Source: an uncultured Sulfitobacter sp. (GTDB taxonomy: Bacteria; Pseudomonadota; Alphaproteobacteria; Rhodobacterales; Rhodobacteraceae). From it: DNA of 64,000 nt. Position numbers and translations under genes: made by a program. Below, in pieces: positions 36,863 through 45,655 of the stretch; the first letter of the stretch is position 1, and each line of letters starts with the position of its first letter. Where the stretch lies: positions 248,001 to 312,000 of the forward strand of contig CANMZB010000002.1 in assembly GCA_947502265.1 (NCBI GenBank), read 5' to 3'. The notes under the pieces are model-generated. The model did no database searches, had not been told where the DNA came from, and was given only the letters and a program-made list of their open reading frames with translations.

Positions 36863-38073
36863 TCCAGATCGGCCCTTACCAGATGGATATATCGCAACCG
36901 GCCGTGTTGATTGGGGTCGCGGCTTTCGTGGCTTTATTGCTCATCGTGATCTTGCTGGTCATGGCTGTTCGCTCCGCCCGTATGGCCGCACCTCTGGCGC
37001 AGCAATTGCACGCGCTCAGCACCGGCCAGAACCAGCTGCGCGGCAATCTGCAAACCGTCTCTGACACGCAGGCGAACGCGCAGACCCAACTGGTTCACAA
37101 CATCGAGGCGCGGCTGAACACTGTGCAGCTTCAGATGCAGGAGCGGCTGGCGGATAATGCGGCAAAGTCCGCCCGCGCGCTGGCCGAGATGCAAGAGCGG
37201 ATGAACCAGACGCTGCATGGCTCATCCCAAAAGACCACGACGAGCCTCACACAATTGCAAGAGCGCCTGTCGGCCATCGACAAAGCGCAGGACAATATTA
37301 CCAAGCTTTCGGGGGATGTGCTGTCTTTGCAGGATATCCTGAGCAACAAGCAGACGCGCGGCGCGTTTGGCGAAATCCAGTTGCGCGATATCGTCTCCAA
37401 GGCGCTGCCCGCTGACAGCTATGCCCTGCAAAAAACGCTGTCGAACGGGCGGCGCGCGGATTGTCTGATCCACTTGCCCAATCCGCCGGGTCCGATTGTG
37501 ATCGACAGTAAATTTCCGCTGGAAGCCTATGAGGCGCTGCGCCGTGCCAAAACCGATTGGGAGCTGAAATCGGCCACCGCCAATATGCGCACCTCTGTGC
37601 GCAAACACATCCGCGATATTTCCGAGAAATACATTCTTGAGGGTGAGACGGCGGACGGCGCGTTGATGTTTCTGCCGTCCGAAGCCGTCTATGCCGAATT
37701 ACACGGCAACTTTCCCGAGCTGGTGCGCGAAGGGTTCGATGCGCGGGTCTGGATTGTATCGCCGACCACCTGCATGGCGACACTCAACACCATGCGCGCC
37801 ATTCTCAAGGATGCGCGGATGCGCGAGCAGGCGGGTGAAATTCGCAAGACTTTGCGGATGCTGCACCGCGATGTGGAGTTGGTGGTGAGCCGTGTTGGCA
37901 AGCTTGATACCCATTTTCGTCAGGCGCGCGAAGACCTTGACGGAATCGGCACCGCAGCCGAGCGCGCGGGCAAGCGCGCGGCGCGTTTGGACAACTTTGA
38001 TTTCGAGGAGGTGAGCGGGGAGGAGACGCAGCCGGTATTGCCGCTAAACCCTGAAAAAAGCCCCATAGACTGA
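36859..38073 (+). CDS. rmuC: RmuC family protein
   Basis: A 404-residue protein. A membrane segment at about 14-36 is followed by a long coiled coil (40-135, rich in Gln, Ala and Glu) and the RmuC nuclease-like domain (about 140-370; KQTRGAFGEIQLRDIVSKALP, VIDSKFPLEAYEAL, EGETADGALMFLPSEAVYAEL). RmuC limits inverted-repeat recombination in E. coli. The ATGA overlap with mutL ties it to DNA maintenance. The C-terminus is an acidic, disordered tail. Confidence 0.92.
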   Translation: MIQIGPYQMDISQPAVLIGVAAFVALLLIVILLVMAVRSARMAAPLAQQLHALSTGQNQLRGNLQTVSDTQANAQTQLVHNIEARLNTVQLQMQERLADNAAKSARALAEMQERMNQTLHGSSQKTTTSLTQLQERLSAIDKAQDNITKLSGDVLSLQDILSNKQTRGAFGEIQLRDIVSKALPADSYALQKTLSNGRRADCLIHLPNPPGPIVIDSKFPLEAYEALRRAKTDWELKSATANMRTSVRKHIRDISEKYILEGETADGALMFLPSEAVYAELHGNFPELVREGFDARVWIVSPTTCMATLNTMRAILKDARMREQAGEIRKTLRMLHRDVELVVSRVGKLDTHFRQAREDLDGIGTAAERAGKRAARLDNFDFEEVSGEETQPVLPLNPEKSPID

Positions 38074-38300
38074 ACGGGTGTGATCCTCAGCAGATACTTT
38101 TTCTCATAGTCCCGATTTCGGAAATTTTGAGGGAACGATCCGGTGCGCGAAACGTTTTTCTATCTGCGGCGGGGCTGGTGATTTCCGTAATTTTGCGCTG
38201 ATATGTGTTGGATCGGGGCCGTGATAGAGGCGGATCTGACGCGGTGGCTTTTGCTGGAAGCCGCAGAATTCTCAAGCGGTGAGGGACGTGAAGGCCCACA
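38074..38300. other. Gap after rmuC
   Basis: No gene seen in this 227-nt stretch. It is locally AT-richer around 38095-38200, consistent with a promoter region for the next unit. Confidence 0.35.
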
Positions 38301-38420
38301 GTGATCGACACCGTGATCGACCTTTTGAGGGTCATGAATACGACGGGCGGCCCATGCCTGCCAGAACGTGTCGCACTCTATTTTCTGTGGCGCACACCGA
38401 TGACGGAGGACGCCCCATGA
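38301..38420 (+). CDS. Possible 39-residue coupled leader ORF
   Basis: A GTG-started frame of 39 residues beginning VIDTVIDLLRVMNTTGG. GAAGG stands 7 nt before the GTG, and its stop overlaps the DUF3833 start as ATGA. The first 12 residues derive from a short tandem duplication (GTGATCGACACC followed by GTGATCGACC). It could be a leader peptide, a gene remnant, or chance. I know no homologue. Confidence 0.3.
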   Translation: MIDTVIDLLRVMNTTGGPCLPERVALYFLWRTPMTEDAP

Positions 38421-38983
38421 GCGACGCTTTATTTTTCTTTTTGCTGGGCGGCACTCTTGTCGGGCTGTTGGTCTATGCGCGCAACCGCTTTGCTGGATTT
38501 GCGGCGCAACGGGGGGATGATTACGCTGATATTCTCCCTGAATTCGACATGCGCAAGCGCCTTGACGGAAATATGCAATGCGATGGCGCGATCTTTGGCC
38601 CGTTCGGGCGTGTGACAAGCACCTTTCAGGCTGATTTCAATGTCAATTGGGATAAGAATACCGGTACGATAGACCAATTCTTCCGCTATAATGACGGCTC
38701 TACACAAGAACGCCGCTGGACGATCCTGCTGGATGACAAAGGCGGCTTTGACGGGCTGGCCGATGATGTACCTGACAGGGGGCGCGGTATAATCTCCGGT
38801 TTGGCGATCATTTTCCGCTACCGGATAGATTTGCCACCCGAAGCGGGGGGGCACAGACTTGGTGCGCTGGATTGCATGTATCTCGCACCTGACGGTACTG
38901 TTGTGAACCGGAGCCAGTTTCGAAAATTTGGGTTCAAGGTGGCCGAACTGGTTGCTACGATTAAGAAAAAGGAGACGACATGA
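38417..38983 (+). CDS. DUF3833 protein
   Basis: A 188-residue protein with one N-terminal membrane segment (residues 4-20) and a beta-rich DUF3833 domain: LDGNMQCDGAIFGPFGRVTS, FNVNWDKNTGTIDQFFRYNDG, YRIDLPPE. The family is a lipocalin-like envelope protein often found with fatty-acid cyclopropanation genes and an SDR; its function is unknown. ATG 38417 has GGAGGA 8 nt before it. It overlaps the SDR gene by 4 nt. Confidence 0.8.
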   Translation: MSDALFFFLLGGTLVGLLVYARNRFAGFAAQRGDDYADILPEFDMRKRLDGNMQCDGAIFGPFGRVTSTFQADFNVNWDKNTGTIDQFFRYNDGSTQERRWTILLDDKGGFDGLADDVPDRGRGIISGLAIIFRYRIDLPPEAGGHRLGALDCMYLAPDGTVVNRSQFRKFGFKVAELVATIKKKETT

Positions 38984-39711
38984 CGGATTGGCGAGGAAAG
39001 CGGTATTGGCTGGTTGGTGCGAGTGATGGCTTGGGAGAGGCGCTGGCCGGCGTTCTGAGCCGCGCCGGCGCGGAAGTGGTGCTCTCGGCGCGCTCGGAAG
39101 ACAAGCTTCAGGCTGTCGCGGACAGCCTGCCGGGCAAGGCGCGGGTTGTCTCGTTGGATGTGTCCGACAACGACAGTGTGATCGCGGCCGCGCAAGCCGT
39201 GGGCGATATTGACGGTGTGGTGCATCTGGCAGGGGTCTATTGGCCGTTCGGGGCAAAAGAATGGGACGCGGGGCAAGCCAATGCGATGGCCGATGTCAAT
39301 TTTACCGGTCTGGTGCGTGTCATGGGGCAGGTGGTGCCGAAGATGGTGCAAAAGGATGACGGTCATATCGTGGTCATCTCCAGCCTTGCCGGACTTCGCG
39401 GGATGCCCGGCTCGATCGGCTATGCCGCGTCGACGGCGGGCACGATGTCGCTTGTGGAATGTATGTACGCGGATCTGCGCAAGACCGGCGTGAAGGTTCA
39501 GGTCGCCAATCCGGGATTTATCAAGACACGGTTAAGCGCAAAGAACGATTTCAACATGCCGTTCCTGATGGAGCCGGAAGACGCGGCGCGCGAGGTGTTC
39601 GAGCATATGAACACCGGCGCTTTCAAAAAGAGCTTCCCGTGGGCGCCTTCTTTGATGCTCCGGCTCCGGCAGTTTCTGCCGGATGGCATTTATTACCGGC
39701 TGTTCAGATAG
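38980..39711 (+). CDS. Short-chain dehydrogenase/reductase with altered catalytic Lys
   Basis: A 243-residue SDR-fold protein. The cofactor motif is GASDGLG at residues 13-19, then NVxG-like VNFTGL and VVISSLAGLRG. The active-site Tyr148 is present in YAASTAGT, but the position four residues on, always Lys in classical SDRs, is Thr152 (codon ACG, one base from AAG). The enzyme may be inactive, use another mechanism, or carry a recent mutation. It is coupled to the DUF3833 gene by an ATGA overlap. Confidence 0.85.
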   Translation: MTDWRGKRYWLVGASDGLGEALAGVLSRAGAEVVLSARSEDKLQAVADSLPGKARVVSLDVSDNDSVIAAAQAVGDIDGVVHLAGVYWPFGAKEWDAGQANAMADVNFTGLVRVMGQVVPKMVQKDDGHIVVISSLAGLRGMPGSIGYAASTAGTMSLVECMYADLRKTGVKVQVANPGFIKTRLSAKNDFNMPFLMEPEDAAREVFEHMNTGAFKKSFPWAPSLMLRLRQFLPDGIYYRLFR

Positions 39712-39730
39712 GTCGGGGTTGACCGCAATG

Positions 39731-39763
39731 TGCCGCCCCCGTCGGGGCGGCATTCGATTTTTA
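39731..39763 (+). terminator. Intrinsic terminator after the SDR gene
   Basis: A 9-bp stem (TGCCGCCCC with GGGGCGGCA) and a 4-nt loop are followed by TTCGATTTTT. Confidence 0.8.
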
Positions 39764-39812
39764 AGGAACGGGTCCGGCGCGGTGTGCAGTCTGCACGCAC
39801 GCGGGCAGGTGC

Positions 39813-40430
39813 TTAAAGAAGGTCGTTGGCGCGGGCGGTTTTGACGCTCTCGCGGGCCTCCATCCGGTTCATGAAAGCTGTGATTTTCGGGAAGGCAGCA
39901 ACGTTTACGTTGTCGCCTTCAAGCCAGTTACACACCACGAACAGATAGGCATCCGCGAGACTGAAGGCATCGCCGCAAACGTAATCGCCGCGCAGACATT
40001 CTGCTTCGACGTAGGTTGCGCAGTCTGTCATGGTTTGCGGTACTTTCGCTGTCATATCGTCATGGCTGGATTGTTGGTCGGCCCAGCGGATGCCGCGCAT
40101 CTTGTGGGCGTGCGCCACATGCATGGTCGAGGCGAGGTAATACATCACGGATCGCATATGCCCGGCGCTGGCGGGATCTTGCGGGACCAGCCCCGCCTCG
40201 GGGGCGCAGGCGGCGACATATTCCAAAAGCGCGCCGGTTTCTGTGAGAACGGTGCCATCGTCCAGCGCCAGCGCGGGAACGCGGCCTTTGGAATTGACCC
40301 TGAGATAGGCGTCCTGCGTCTGCTCGGCCGTTGCGAAATTCACACGAGTCAAAGTGTGATCCAGTCCTGCCTCAAGCAGGGCAAGGGCGACGGCGACAGA
40401 GATCGTACCCTTTGTGTAATACAGTTGCAT
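39813..40430 (-). CDS. Glutathione S-transferase family protein
   Basis: A 205-residue protein with an N-terminal thioredoxin-fold domain (MQLYYTKGTISVAVALALLEAG; VNSKGRVPALALDDGTVLTETGALLEYV) and a C-terminal helical domain (FSLADAYLFVVCNWLEG). Soluble GSTs conjugate glutathione or reduce disulfides; this beta-like type has no assigned substrate. AAAGGA precedes the ATG by 5-6 nt. It lies 12 nt downstream of the histidine phosphatase gene, so the two are co-transcribed. Confidence 0.87.
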   Translation of the reverse strand: MQLYYTKGTISVAVALALLEAGLDHTLTRVNFATAEQTQDAYLRVNSKGRVPALALDDGTVLTETGALLEYVAACAPEAGLVPQDPASAGHMRSVMYYLASTMHVAHAHKMRGIRWADQQSSHDDMTAKVPQTMTDCATYVEAECLRGDYVCGDAFSLADAYLFVVCNWLEGDNVNVAAFPKITAFMNRMEARESVKTARANDLL

Positions 40431-40442
40431 GGGTGTCCTTTG

Positions 40443-41096
40443 CTACATGTGGGTTTTCGACGGGGTGCGTTCTGCGGTGTCCATATGCGGTGTCGCGTTG
40501 AACAGGACCGGCGACAGATGCCCGCCGATGGGAAAGAACTGGTGCATCGAGGTATGCACAATCGCCAGCGCCATCCGAGCGGTTGTCGCCAGATCAAGGT
40601 TCATTTGTTGGCCCATGACATGCGCGATCAGACCGCCGGATGTGACCACAAGTGCGGGTCCGTCGCCCGCTGCAATCTCGGACAGGGCATCGCGGATGCG
40701 GGTCTGGAACGCGGCAAAGCTTTCGGGTGCGTTTTCGATGCGACCGTCCTGCCAGTGCTGAAAAACCAGCGGAAGATGATGGATGAACCCGTCTTGCCCG
40801 ACGGGAAAGGGGATGGCGTGCTGTTCTTCCATCAGGCGGGCAAGGGTGAAATACTCAAGCTCGTTGAGGCGCGGATCACGAACCGGTTCGATCTTTGTAT
40901 CCATGCCTGACGCCGTTTCGATGTGGCGGCGCAACGTGCCTGTATAAAGACGGGTATGATGCGCGCTTGTATCGCGCAGATGTGTGCCCAGCCAACGGGA
41001 TTGTTCGTGGCCCAGATCGCTCAGCTTGTCATAGCTGAGTTCATCCTTGGCGCGCGAATTGGCCTGACCGTGACGGATAAGAGTGATGGTGGACAT
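40443..41096 (-). CDS. Histidine phosphatase family protein
   Basis: A 217-residue member of the phosphoglycerate mutase-like clan. The RHG motif is LIRHGQANS at residues 5-13, with phosphorylatable His8. The second catalytic His region reads VVTSGGLIAHVM, where many members have SHGG; the loss of that His is shared by some subfamilies but could alter activity. The substrate is unknown. It is the first gene of a two-gene unit with the GST. Confidence 0.82.
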   Translation of the reverse strand: MSTITLIRHGQANSRAKDELSYDKLSDLGHEQSRWLGTHLRDTSAHHTRLYTGTLRRHIETASGMDTKIEPVRDPRLNELEYFTLARLMEEQHAIPFPVGQDGFIHHLPLVFQHWQDGRIENAPESFAAFQTRIRDALSEIAAGDGPALVVTSGGLIAHVMGQQMNLDLATTARMALAIVHTSMHQFFPIGGHLSPVLFNATPHMDTAERTPSKTHM

Positions 41097-41271
41097 GGGT
41101 GCTCCGGCTTTGATGTGCCCAAGTGATAGGAGAGCGTTCGCGGGAGGGAAAGGGGTATGATCGGAAACATACGCAGCGGGCAGTGGCGTAAATGCTAGGC
41201 TTGGTGTCGGGATTCGCCCTTCGGTTCGAGGGTGGGACCGCTAGGTGTTGGAGAGTGGCGAGGAGGATATC

Positions 41272-44040
41272 ATGTCGGACAAGATTACATTCACGCTCGA
41301 TGGCGAAGCCGTCGAGGCAGAAGCAGGCATGACAATTTGGGAAGTGGCCAATGGCCGCGGCCTGATCATTCCGCATCTGTGTCACAAACCGGCCCCCGGC
41401 TATCGTCCGGACGGGAACTGTCGCGCCTGCATGGTCGAGATCGAGGGCGAGCGCACGCTTGCCGCTTCGTGCATCCGTGAACCCTCCGAAGGGATGACTG
41501 TAACCACCAACAACGCGCGGGCGACTTCTGCGCGCAAGATGGTGATGGAATTGTTGCTGGCCGATCATCCCGATCACGCGCAGGCACATGATAAATCCAG
41601 CCACATGTGGGACATGGCCGAACAGAACGGCGTAAGCGAAAGCCGTTTTCCCAAGCTGGAAGAGGGCCGCATTCCGCTGCTGGATGACAGCCATGTGGCG
41701 ATGAGCGTGAACCTTGATGCCTGTATCCAGTGCGGGCTGTGCGTGCGTGCGTGCCGCGAGGTGCAGGTGAATGATGTGATCGGTATGTCGGGGCGCGGGC
41801 ACGATACCTATCCAACATTCGATATGGCCGATCCGATGGGCGCATCAACCTGTGTGGCTTGCGGCGAATGTGTGCAGGCCTGCCCGACGGGTGCGCTGAT
41901 GCCTGCGACCGTGGTAGACGAAAACCAGATCGGCGATAGTGCGGATTTTGACCGTGAAGTCGAAAGCATCTGCCCGTTCTGCGGCGTGGGCTGTCAGATT
42001 TCTCTGAAAATCAAAGACGACAAGGTCAAATATGTCGACGGCATCAACGGTCCGGCAAACGAAGGGCGGTTGTGTGTCAAAGGACGCTTTGGCTTTGACT
42101 ATATCCACCACGATCACCGCCTGACAAAGCCGTTGATCCGGCGGGATGATGCCCCTGCGAAGGGGCTGAACGTCGATCCGGGTAATTATCTTGACGTGTT
42201 CCGCGAGGCGACGTGGGACGAGGCGTTGGATGCGGCGGCCAAGGGATTAAGCGGTATCGGCGGGCGGGGGATTGCGGGCTTTGGCTCTGCCAAATGCACC
42301 AACGAGGAAGCCTATCTGTTCCAGAAGATGATCCGGCAGGGATTTGGCCATAACAACGTCGATCACTGTACGCGGCTGTGTCATGCCTCGTCCGTTGCAG
42401 CGTTGATGGAAAATGTCGGATCGGGCGCTGTGACCGCTACCTTCAACGAGATCGAGAATGCGGATGTGGCGATCGTCATCGGCGCGAACCCGATCGAGAA
42501 CCATCCGGTTGCCGCGACCTATTTCAAGCAGTTCACCAAACGCGGTGGCAAGCTGATTGTGATGGACCCGCGCGGTCAGGCGCTCAAGCGGTTTGCCTAT
42601 CAGATGTTGCAATTCCGGCCTGGTACGGATGTGGCGATGCTGAACGCGATCATGCATGTGATTGTGGAAGAAGACCTGTACGACAAGCAATACATCGAAG
42701 CATGGACCGAGAACTGGGAGGCCGAAAAAGCGCATCTCAAGGACTTTACGCCGGAGCGTATGGCAGAGCTTTGCGGCATTGACGCCGAGACGCTGCGCGA
42801 TGTGGCGCGGACCTTTGCAGGGGCCAATGCGGCGATGATTTTCTGGGGGATGGGCGTCAGCCAGCACATTCACGGCACCGATAATTCGCGCTGCCTTATC
42901 AGCCTTGCGCTGATGACCGGCCAAGTGGGCCGCCCCGGTGCAGGGCTGCATCCGCTGCGTGGCCAGAACAACGTGCAAGGGGCATCCGATGCGGGGCTGG
43001 TGCCAATGTTCCTACCGGATTACCAATCGGTTACGGATGATGGCGTCCGCTCGGCTTTTACCGAGGTCTGGCAAAGTGATGACTTCAGCAACGAGCGTGG
43101 CCTGACCGTGACCGAGATATTGGACGCGGTACATGCGGGCAGTATCAGAGGCATGTATATTCTGGGCGAGAACCCCGCGATGTCCGACCCTGACGTGGAA
43201 CATGCGCGCGATGCTTTGGCCAAGCTCGAACATCTGGTGGTGCAGGATATCTTCCTTACCGAGACGGCGAATTTCGCTGATGTAATTCTGCCTGCGTCGG
43301 CTTTTGCAGAAAAATCCGGCACGGTGACCAACACCAACCGGCAAGTGCAGATGGGACGCCCCGCCGTGCCGCCGCCCGGCGACGCAAAGGAAGACTGGTG
43401 GATCGAGATGGAACTGGCCAAACGGCTGGGGCTGGATTGGGCCTATAATGACCCGTCCGAGATTTTTGCCGAAATGAAGCTGAACATGCGCTCGCTTGAT
43501 AACATCACATGGGAGCGGCTGGAGCAGCAGAATGCGGTGACATACCCCTCGCTCAGCCCCGACGATCCGGGGCAATCCATCGTATTTTCGGATGGTTTCC
43601 CGCGTTCTGGCGGGCGGGCACGGTTTACGCCGGCAAGCATCATCGCGCCCGATGATACGCCTGACGCACAATACCCGATGATCCTGACCACGGGCCGCCA
43701 GTTGGAGCATTGGCACACCGGCACGATGACGCGGCGCGCGACGGTGCTGGATGCGATGGAGCCGGAGGCGAACTGTTCGCTGCACCCTTCGACCCTGCGC
43801 AAGCTGGGGGTGGAGCCGGGAGAGTTGATCCGGTTAACGACAAAGCGAGGCAGCATCGAGATCATGGCGCGGATGGATCGCGCCGTATCGCCCGACATGG
43901 TGTTTCTGCCGTTCGCCTATGTCGAAGCGGCGGCGAATATTCTGACCAATCCGGCGGTGGACCCTTACGGCAAGATCCCCGAGTTCAAATTTTCGGCGGT
44001 GCGCGCCGAGGCGGTCGAAGGCACCGTACCGGCGGAATAA
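41272..44040 (+). CDS. Stand-alone formate dehydrogenase alpha subunit
   Basis: A 922-residue molybdenum/tungsten bis-MGD enzyme. An N-terminal 2Fe-2S domain has Cys37, 50, 53 and 67. The NuoG-like cluster site that usually follows is degenerate (LLADHPDHAQAHDKSSH, no Cys). Two ferredoxin-type 4Fe-4S sites follow (Cys151-161, CIQCGLCVRAC; Cys194-204, CVACGECVQAC), then the proximal cluster (CPFCGVGC, with Cys268). Cys370-His371 in TRLCHASS match the metal ligand and catalytic His of formate dehydrogenases. GAGGAGG lies 5-6 nt before the ATG. No beta, gamma, FdsD or FdhD genes are adjacent, so the electron acceptor is unclear. It likely oxidises formate from one-carbon metabolism. Confidence 0.88.
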   Translation: MSDKITFTLDGEAVEAEAGMTIWEVANGRGLIIPHLCHKPAPGYRPDGNCRACMVEIEGERTLAASCIREPSEGMTVTTNNARATSARKMVMELLLADHPDHAQAHDKSSHMWDMAEQNGVSESRFPKLEEGRIPLLDDSHVAMSVNLDACIQCGLCVRACREVQVNDVIGMSGRGHDTYPTFDMADPMGASTCVACGECVQACPTGALMPATVVDENQIGDSADFDREVESICPFCGVGCQISLKIKDDKVKYVDGINGPANEGRLCVKGRFGFDYIHHDHRLTKPLIRRDDAPAKGLNVDPGNYLDVFREATWDEALDAAAKGLSGIGGRGIAGFGSAKCTNEEAYLFQKMIRQGFGHNNVDHCTRLCHASSVAALMENVGSGAVTATFNEIENADVAIVIGANPIENHPVAATYFKQFTKRGGKLIVMDPRGQALKRFAYQMLQFRPGTDVAMLNAIMHVIVEEDLYDKQYIEAWTENWEAEKAHLKDFTPERMAELCGIDAETLRDVARTFAGANAAMIFWGMGVSQHIHGTDNSRCLISLALMTGQVGRPGAGLHPLRGQNNVQGASDAGLVPMFLPDYQSVTDDGVRSAFTEVWQSDDFSNERGLTVTEILDAVHAGSIRGMYILGENPAMSDPDVEHARDALAKLEHLVVQDIFLTETANFADVILPASAFAEKSGTVTNTNRQVQMGRPAVPPPGDAKEDWWIEMELAKRLGLDWAYNDPSEIFAEMKLNMRSLDNITWERLEQQNAVTYPSLSPDDPGQSIVFSDGFPRSGGRARFTPASIIAPDDTPDAQYPMILTTGRQLEHWHTGTMTRRATVLDAMEPEANCSLHPSTLRKLGVEPGELIRLTTKRGSIEIMARMDRAVSPDMVFLPFAYVEAAANILTNPAVDPYGKIPEFKFSAVRAEAVEGTVPAE

Positions 44041-44097
44041 CCGCCGGGACATGATCCGAAGGAGCGGCTGCGCCGCACATGATATAATTTTGCTGAT

Positions 44098-44145
44098 GAG
44101 GGGCGCTGCCCCTCAAACTCCCCGGAGTTTACCAGCCAAATGAAG
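44098..44145 (+). repeat. GC hairpin plus recurrent intergenic motif, copy 4
   Basis: Hairpin GAGGGGC/GCCCCTC at 44098-44114 is followed by the palindrome AAACTCC..GGAGTTT, and then the motif core GCCAAATGAAG ending 14 nt before the amidohydrolase start. Confidence 0.7.
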
Positions 44146-44159
44146 AGGGAAGAGGCGAG

Positions 44160-45353
44160 ATGTATGTGAATGCGGTGCGGTTTCTGGACGATTTGCACAC
44201 ACTGCGCAGCTTTGGCGCGTCCGGTGTTGGCAAGGGTGTCGTGCGTCCGGCCTATTCGGAAGCGGATATGGAGGCGCGCGTTTGGCTGGCCGGTCGTATG
44301 CGCGATGCCGGTCTGCGGGTCGAAATGGATGCGATGGGCAATTTGTTTGGTTTGGCAGAGGGACCATCGTTGCTGATGGGGTCGCACAGCGACAGCCAGC
44401 CCGAGGGTGGGTGGCTTGATGGGGCGCTGGGCGTTGTGGCGGCGTTGGAGGTGGCGCGGGCCAGTCGTGAAGCAGGCGGGCCTGCCATATCCGTTGTTTC
44501 ATTTCAGGACGAAGAAGGCCGCTTTGGCGTTACAACTGGCAGCGCGGTGTGGTCGGGGCATCTGGATCAAACGTCGGCAGATAGGCTGTGTGATCATGTG
44601 GGTGTTACGCTGGGTGAGGCGCGTGAGGTGATCGGCGGGTTGGTAACGGGGCCTGTTGATCCGGCGCAGTTCACCGGCTTTGTCGAGTTGCACATCGAGC
44701 AGGGACCAACGCTGGATACCAGTGGCGAGCAGATTGGTGTGGTGAGTGATATCGTTGGTATCCGGGATATGAAGATCACCTTTGACGGTCAGCAGAACCA
44801 TGCGGGCACCACGCCCATGCATTTGCGCCGTGATGCGTTTCAGGCGGTGTCGGCGTTCAACGCCGAGCTTGACGCGCGGTTTCGCAATGTGGTTACGCCT
44901 GCAACGGTCTGGACGATCGGCCATCTGAGCCTGCATCCCAACGCCTCTTCTATCGTGCCGGGGCGGGCGGTTTTCTCGATGCAGTGGCGCGATGGCGATG
45001 GCGGGCGGCTTGTGCGGATGGAAGAGATCATTCGTGCGCTGGCAGACGAGATCGCGAAGGCGCGCGGGATGCGCGTGCAGTTCGGTCAGATGTTGGGGTT
45101 GGAGCCGGTGCGGATGGACGCGCGGTTACGCGCGCTTCTTGAACAGGGCGCGCAGGCGGTGGCGCCGGACAACTGGCGTTTGATGCCGTCGGGGGCGTTG
45201 CATGACGCCACCAATGTGTCGCGCCTGATGCCGGTGGCGATGTTGTTTGTGCCCTCTATCGGCGGGATCAGCCATGCGTTCGCGGAGGATACCGACGAGG
45301 CCGATCTGGTTGCGGGGGTGAAGGTGTTGGGGGCGGCGGTTTCAGCTCTCTGA
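44160..45353 (+). CDS. M20-type amidohydrolase (allantoate/N-carbamoyl-amino-acid hydrolase family)
   Basis: A 397-residue zinc hydrolase of the hydantoinase/carbamoylase family. Metal-site motifs are [32 protein letters not shown] and [10 protein letters not shown]; the dimerisation lid is [12 protein letters not shown], and the C-terminal ligand His is probably in GGISHAF. Relatives hydrolyse allantoate, ureidoglycine or N-carbamoyl amino acids. GSHSDS replaces the usual GSHxDT, and no purine-degradation genes are near, so the substrate is open. A copy of the recurrent motif supplies the upstream region, with GAAGAGG just before the ATG. Confidence 0.85.
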   Translation: MYVNAVRFLDDLHTLRSFGASGVGKGVVRPAYSEADMEARVWLAGRMRDAGLRVEMDAMGNLFGLAEGPSLLMGSHSDSQPEGGWLDGALGVVAALEVARASREAGGPAISVVSFQDEEGRFGVTTGSAVWSGHLDQTSADRLCDHVGVTLGEAREVIGGLVTGPVDPAQFTGFVELHIEQGPTLDTSGEQIGVVSDIVGIRDMKITFDGQQNHAGTTPMHLRRDAFQAVSAFNAELDARFRNVVTPATVWTIGHLSLHPNASSIVPGRAVFSMQWRDGDGGRLVRMEEIIRALADEIAKARGMRVQFGQMLGLEPVRMDARLRALLEQGAQAVAPDNWRLMPSGALHDATNVSRLMPVAMLFVPSIGGISHAFAEDTDEADLVAGVKVLGAAVSAL

Positions 45354-45581
45354 AGCCATGCGGACGTAGCCACGTTTTTGCGCGGCGTGACGGGCCTTGT
45401 CTGCAGCGACAGAGGCATCGCGCCAGTTGCCAAAGTGCTGCATAATATAGCGCGGGCGCCCCCCTGCAACACCCCATTCACGCCGTACGCTGATGTCGGA
45501 GAACAGCGTCAAGGCGATTTCCACGCGGTAAAAAAGCGCGCGGCTGGTGGGGCTGTTTCGATAAAGCAGACAGTTGAGCAT
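45342..45581 (-). CDS. WGR domain protein
   Basis: A 79-residue protein that is nearly all WGR domain: [24 protein letters not shown] opening, then REWGVAGG and a basic C-terminus with KRGYVRM. WGR domains occur in PARPs and in small bacterial proteins and are thought to bind nucleic acid. ATG 45581 gives the usual N-terminus (MLNCLLYR); there is no strong ribosome site. It overlaps the end of the convergent amidohydrolase by 12 nt and lies 74 nt downstream of the response regulator on the same strand. Confidence 0.75.
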   Translation of the reverse strand: MLNCLLYRNSPTSRALFYRVEIALTLFSDISVRREWGVAGGRPRYIMQHFGNWRDASVAADKARHAAQKRGYVRMASES

Positions 45582-45655
45582 GGAAATGATTCTGGCGCGA
45601 GTACGGTTTGGGTTCAAGTCTTTTGATGGGGTGATACGGGGATATACATGGCAGT

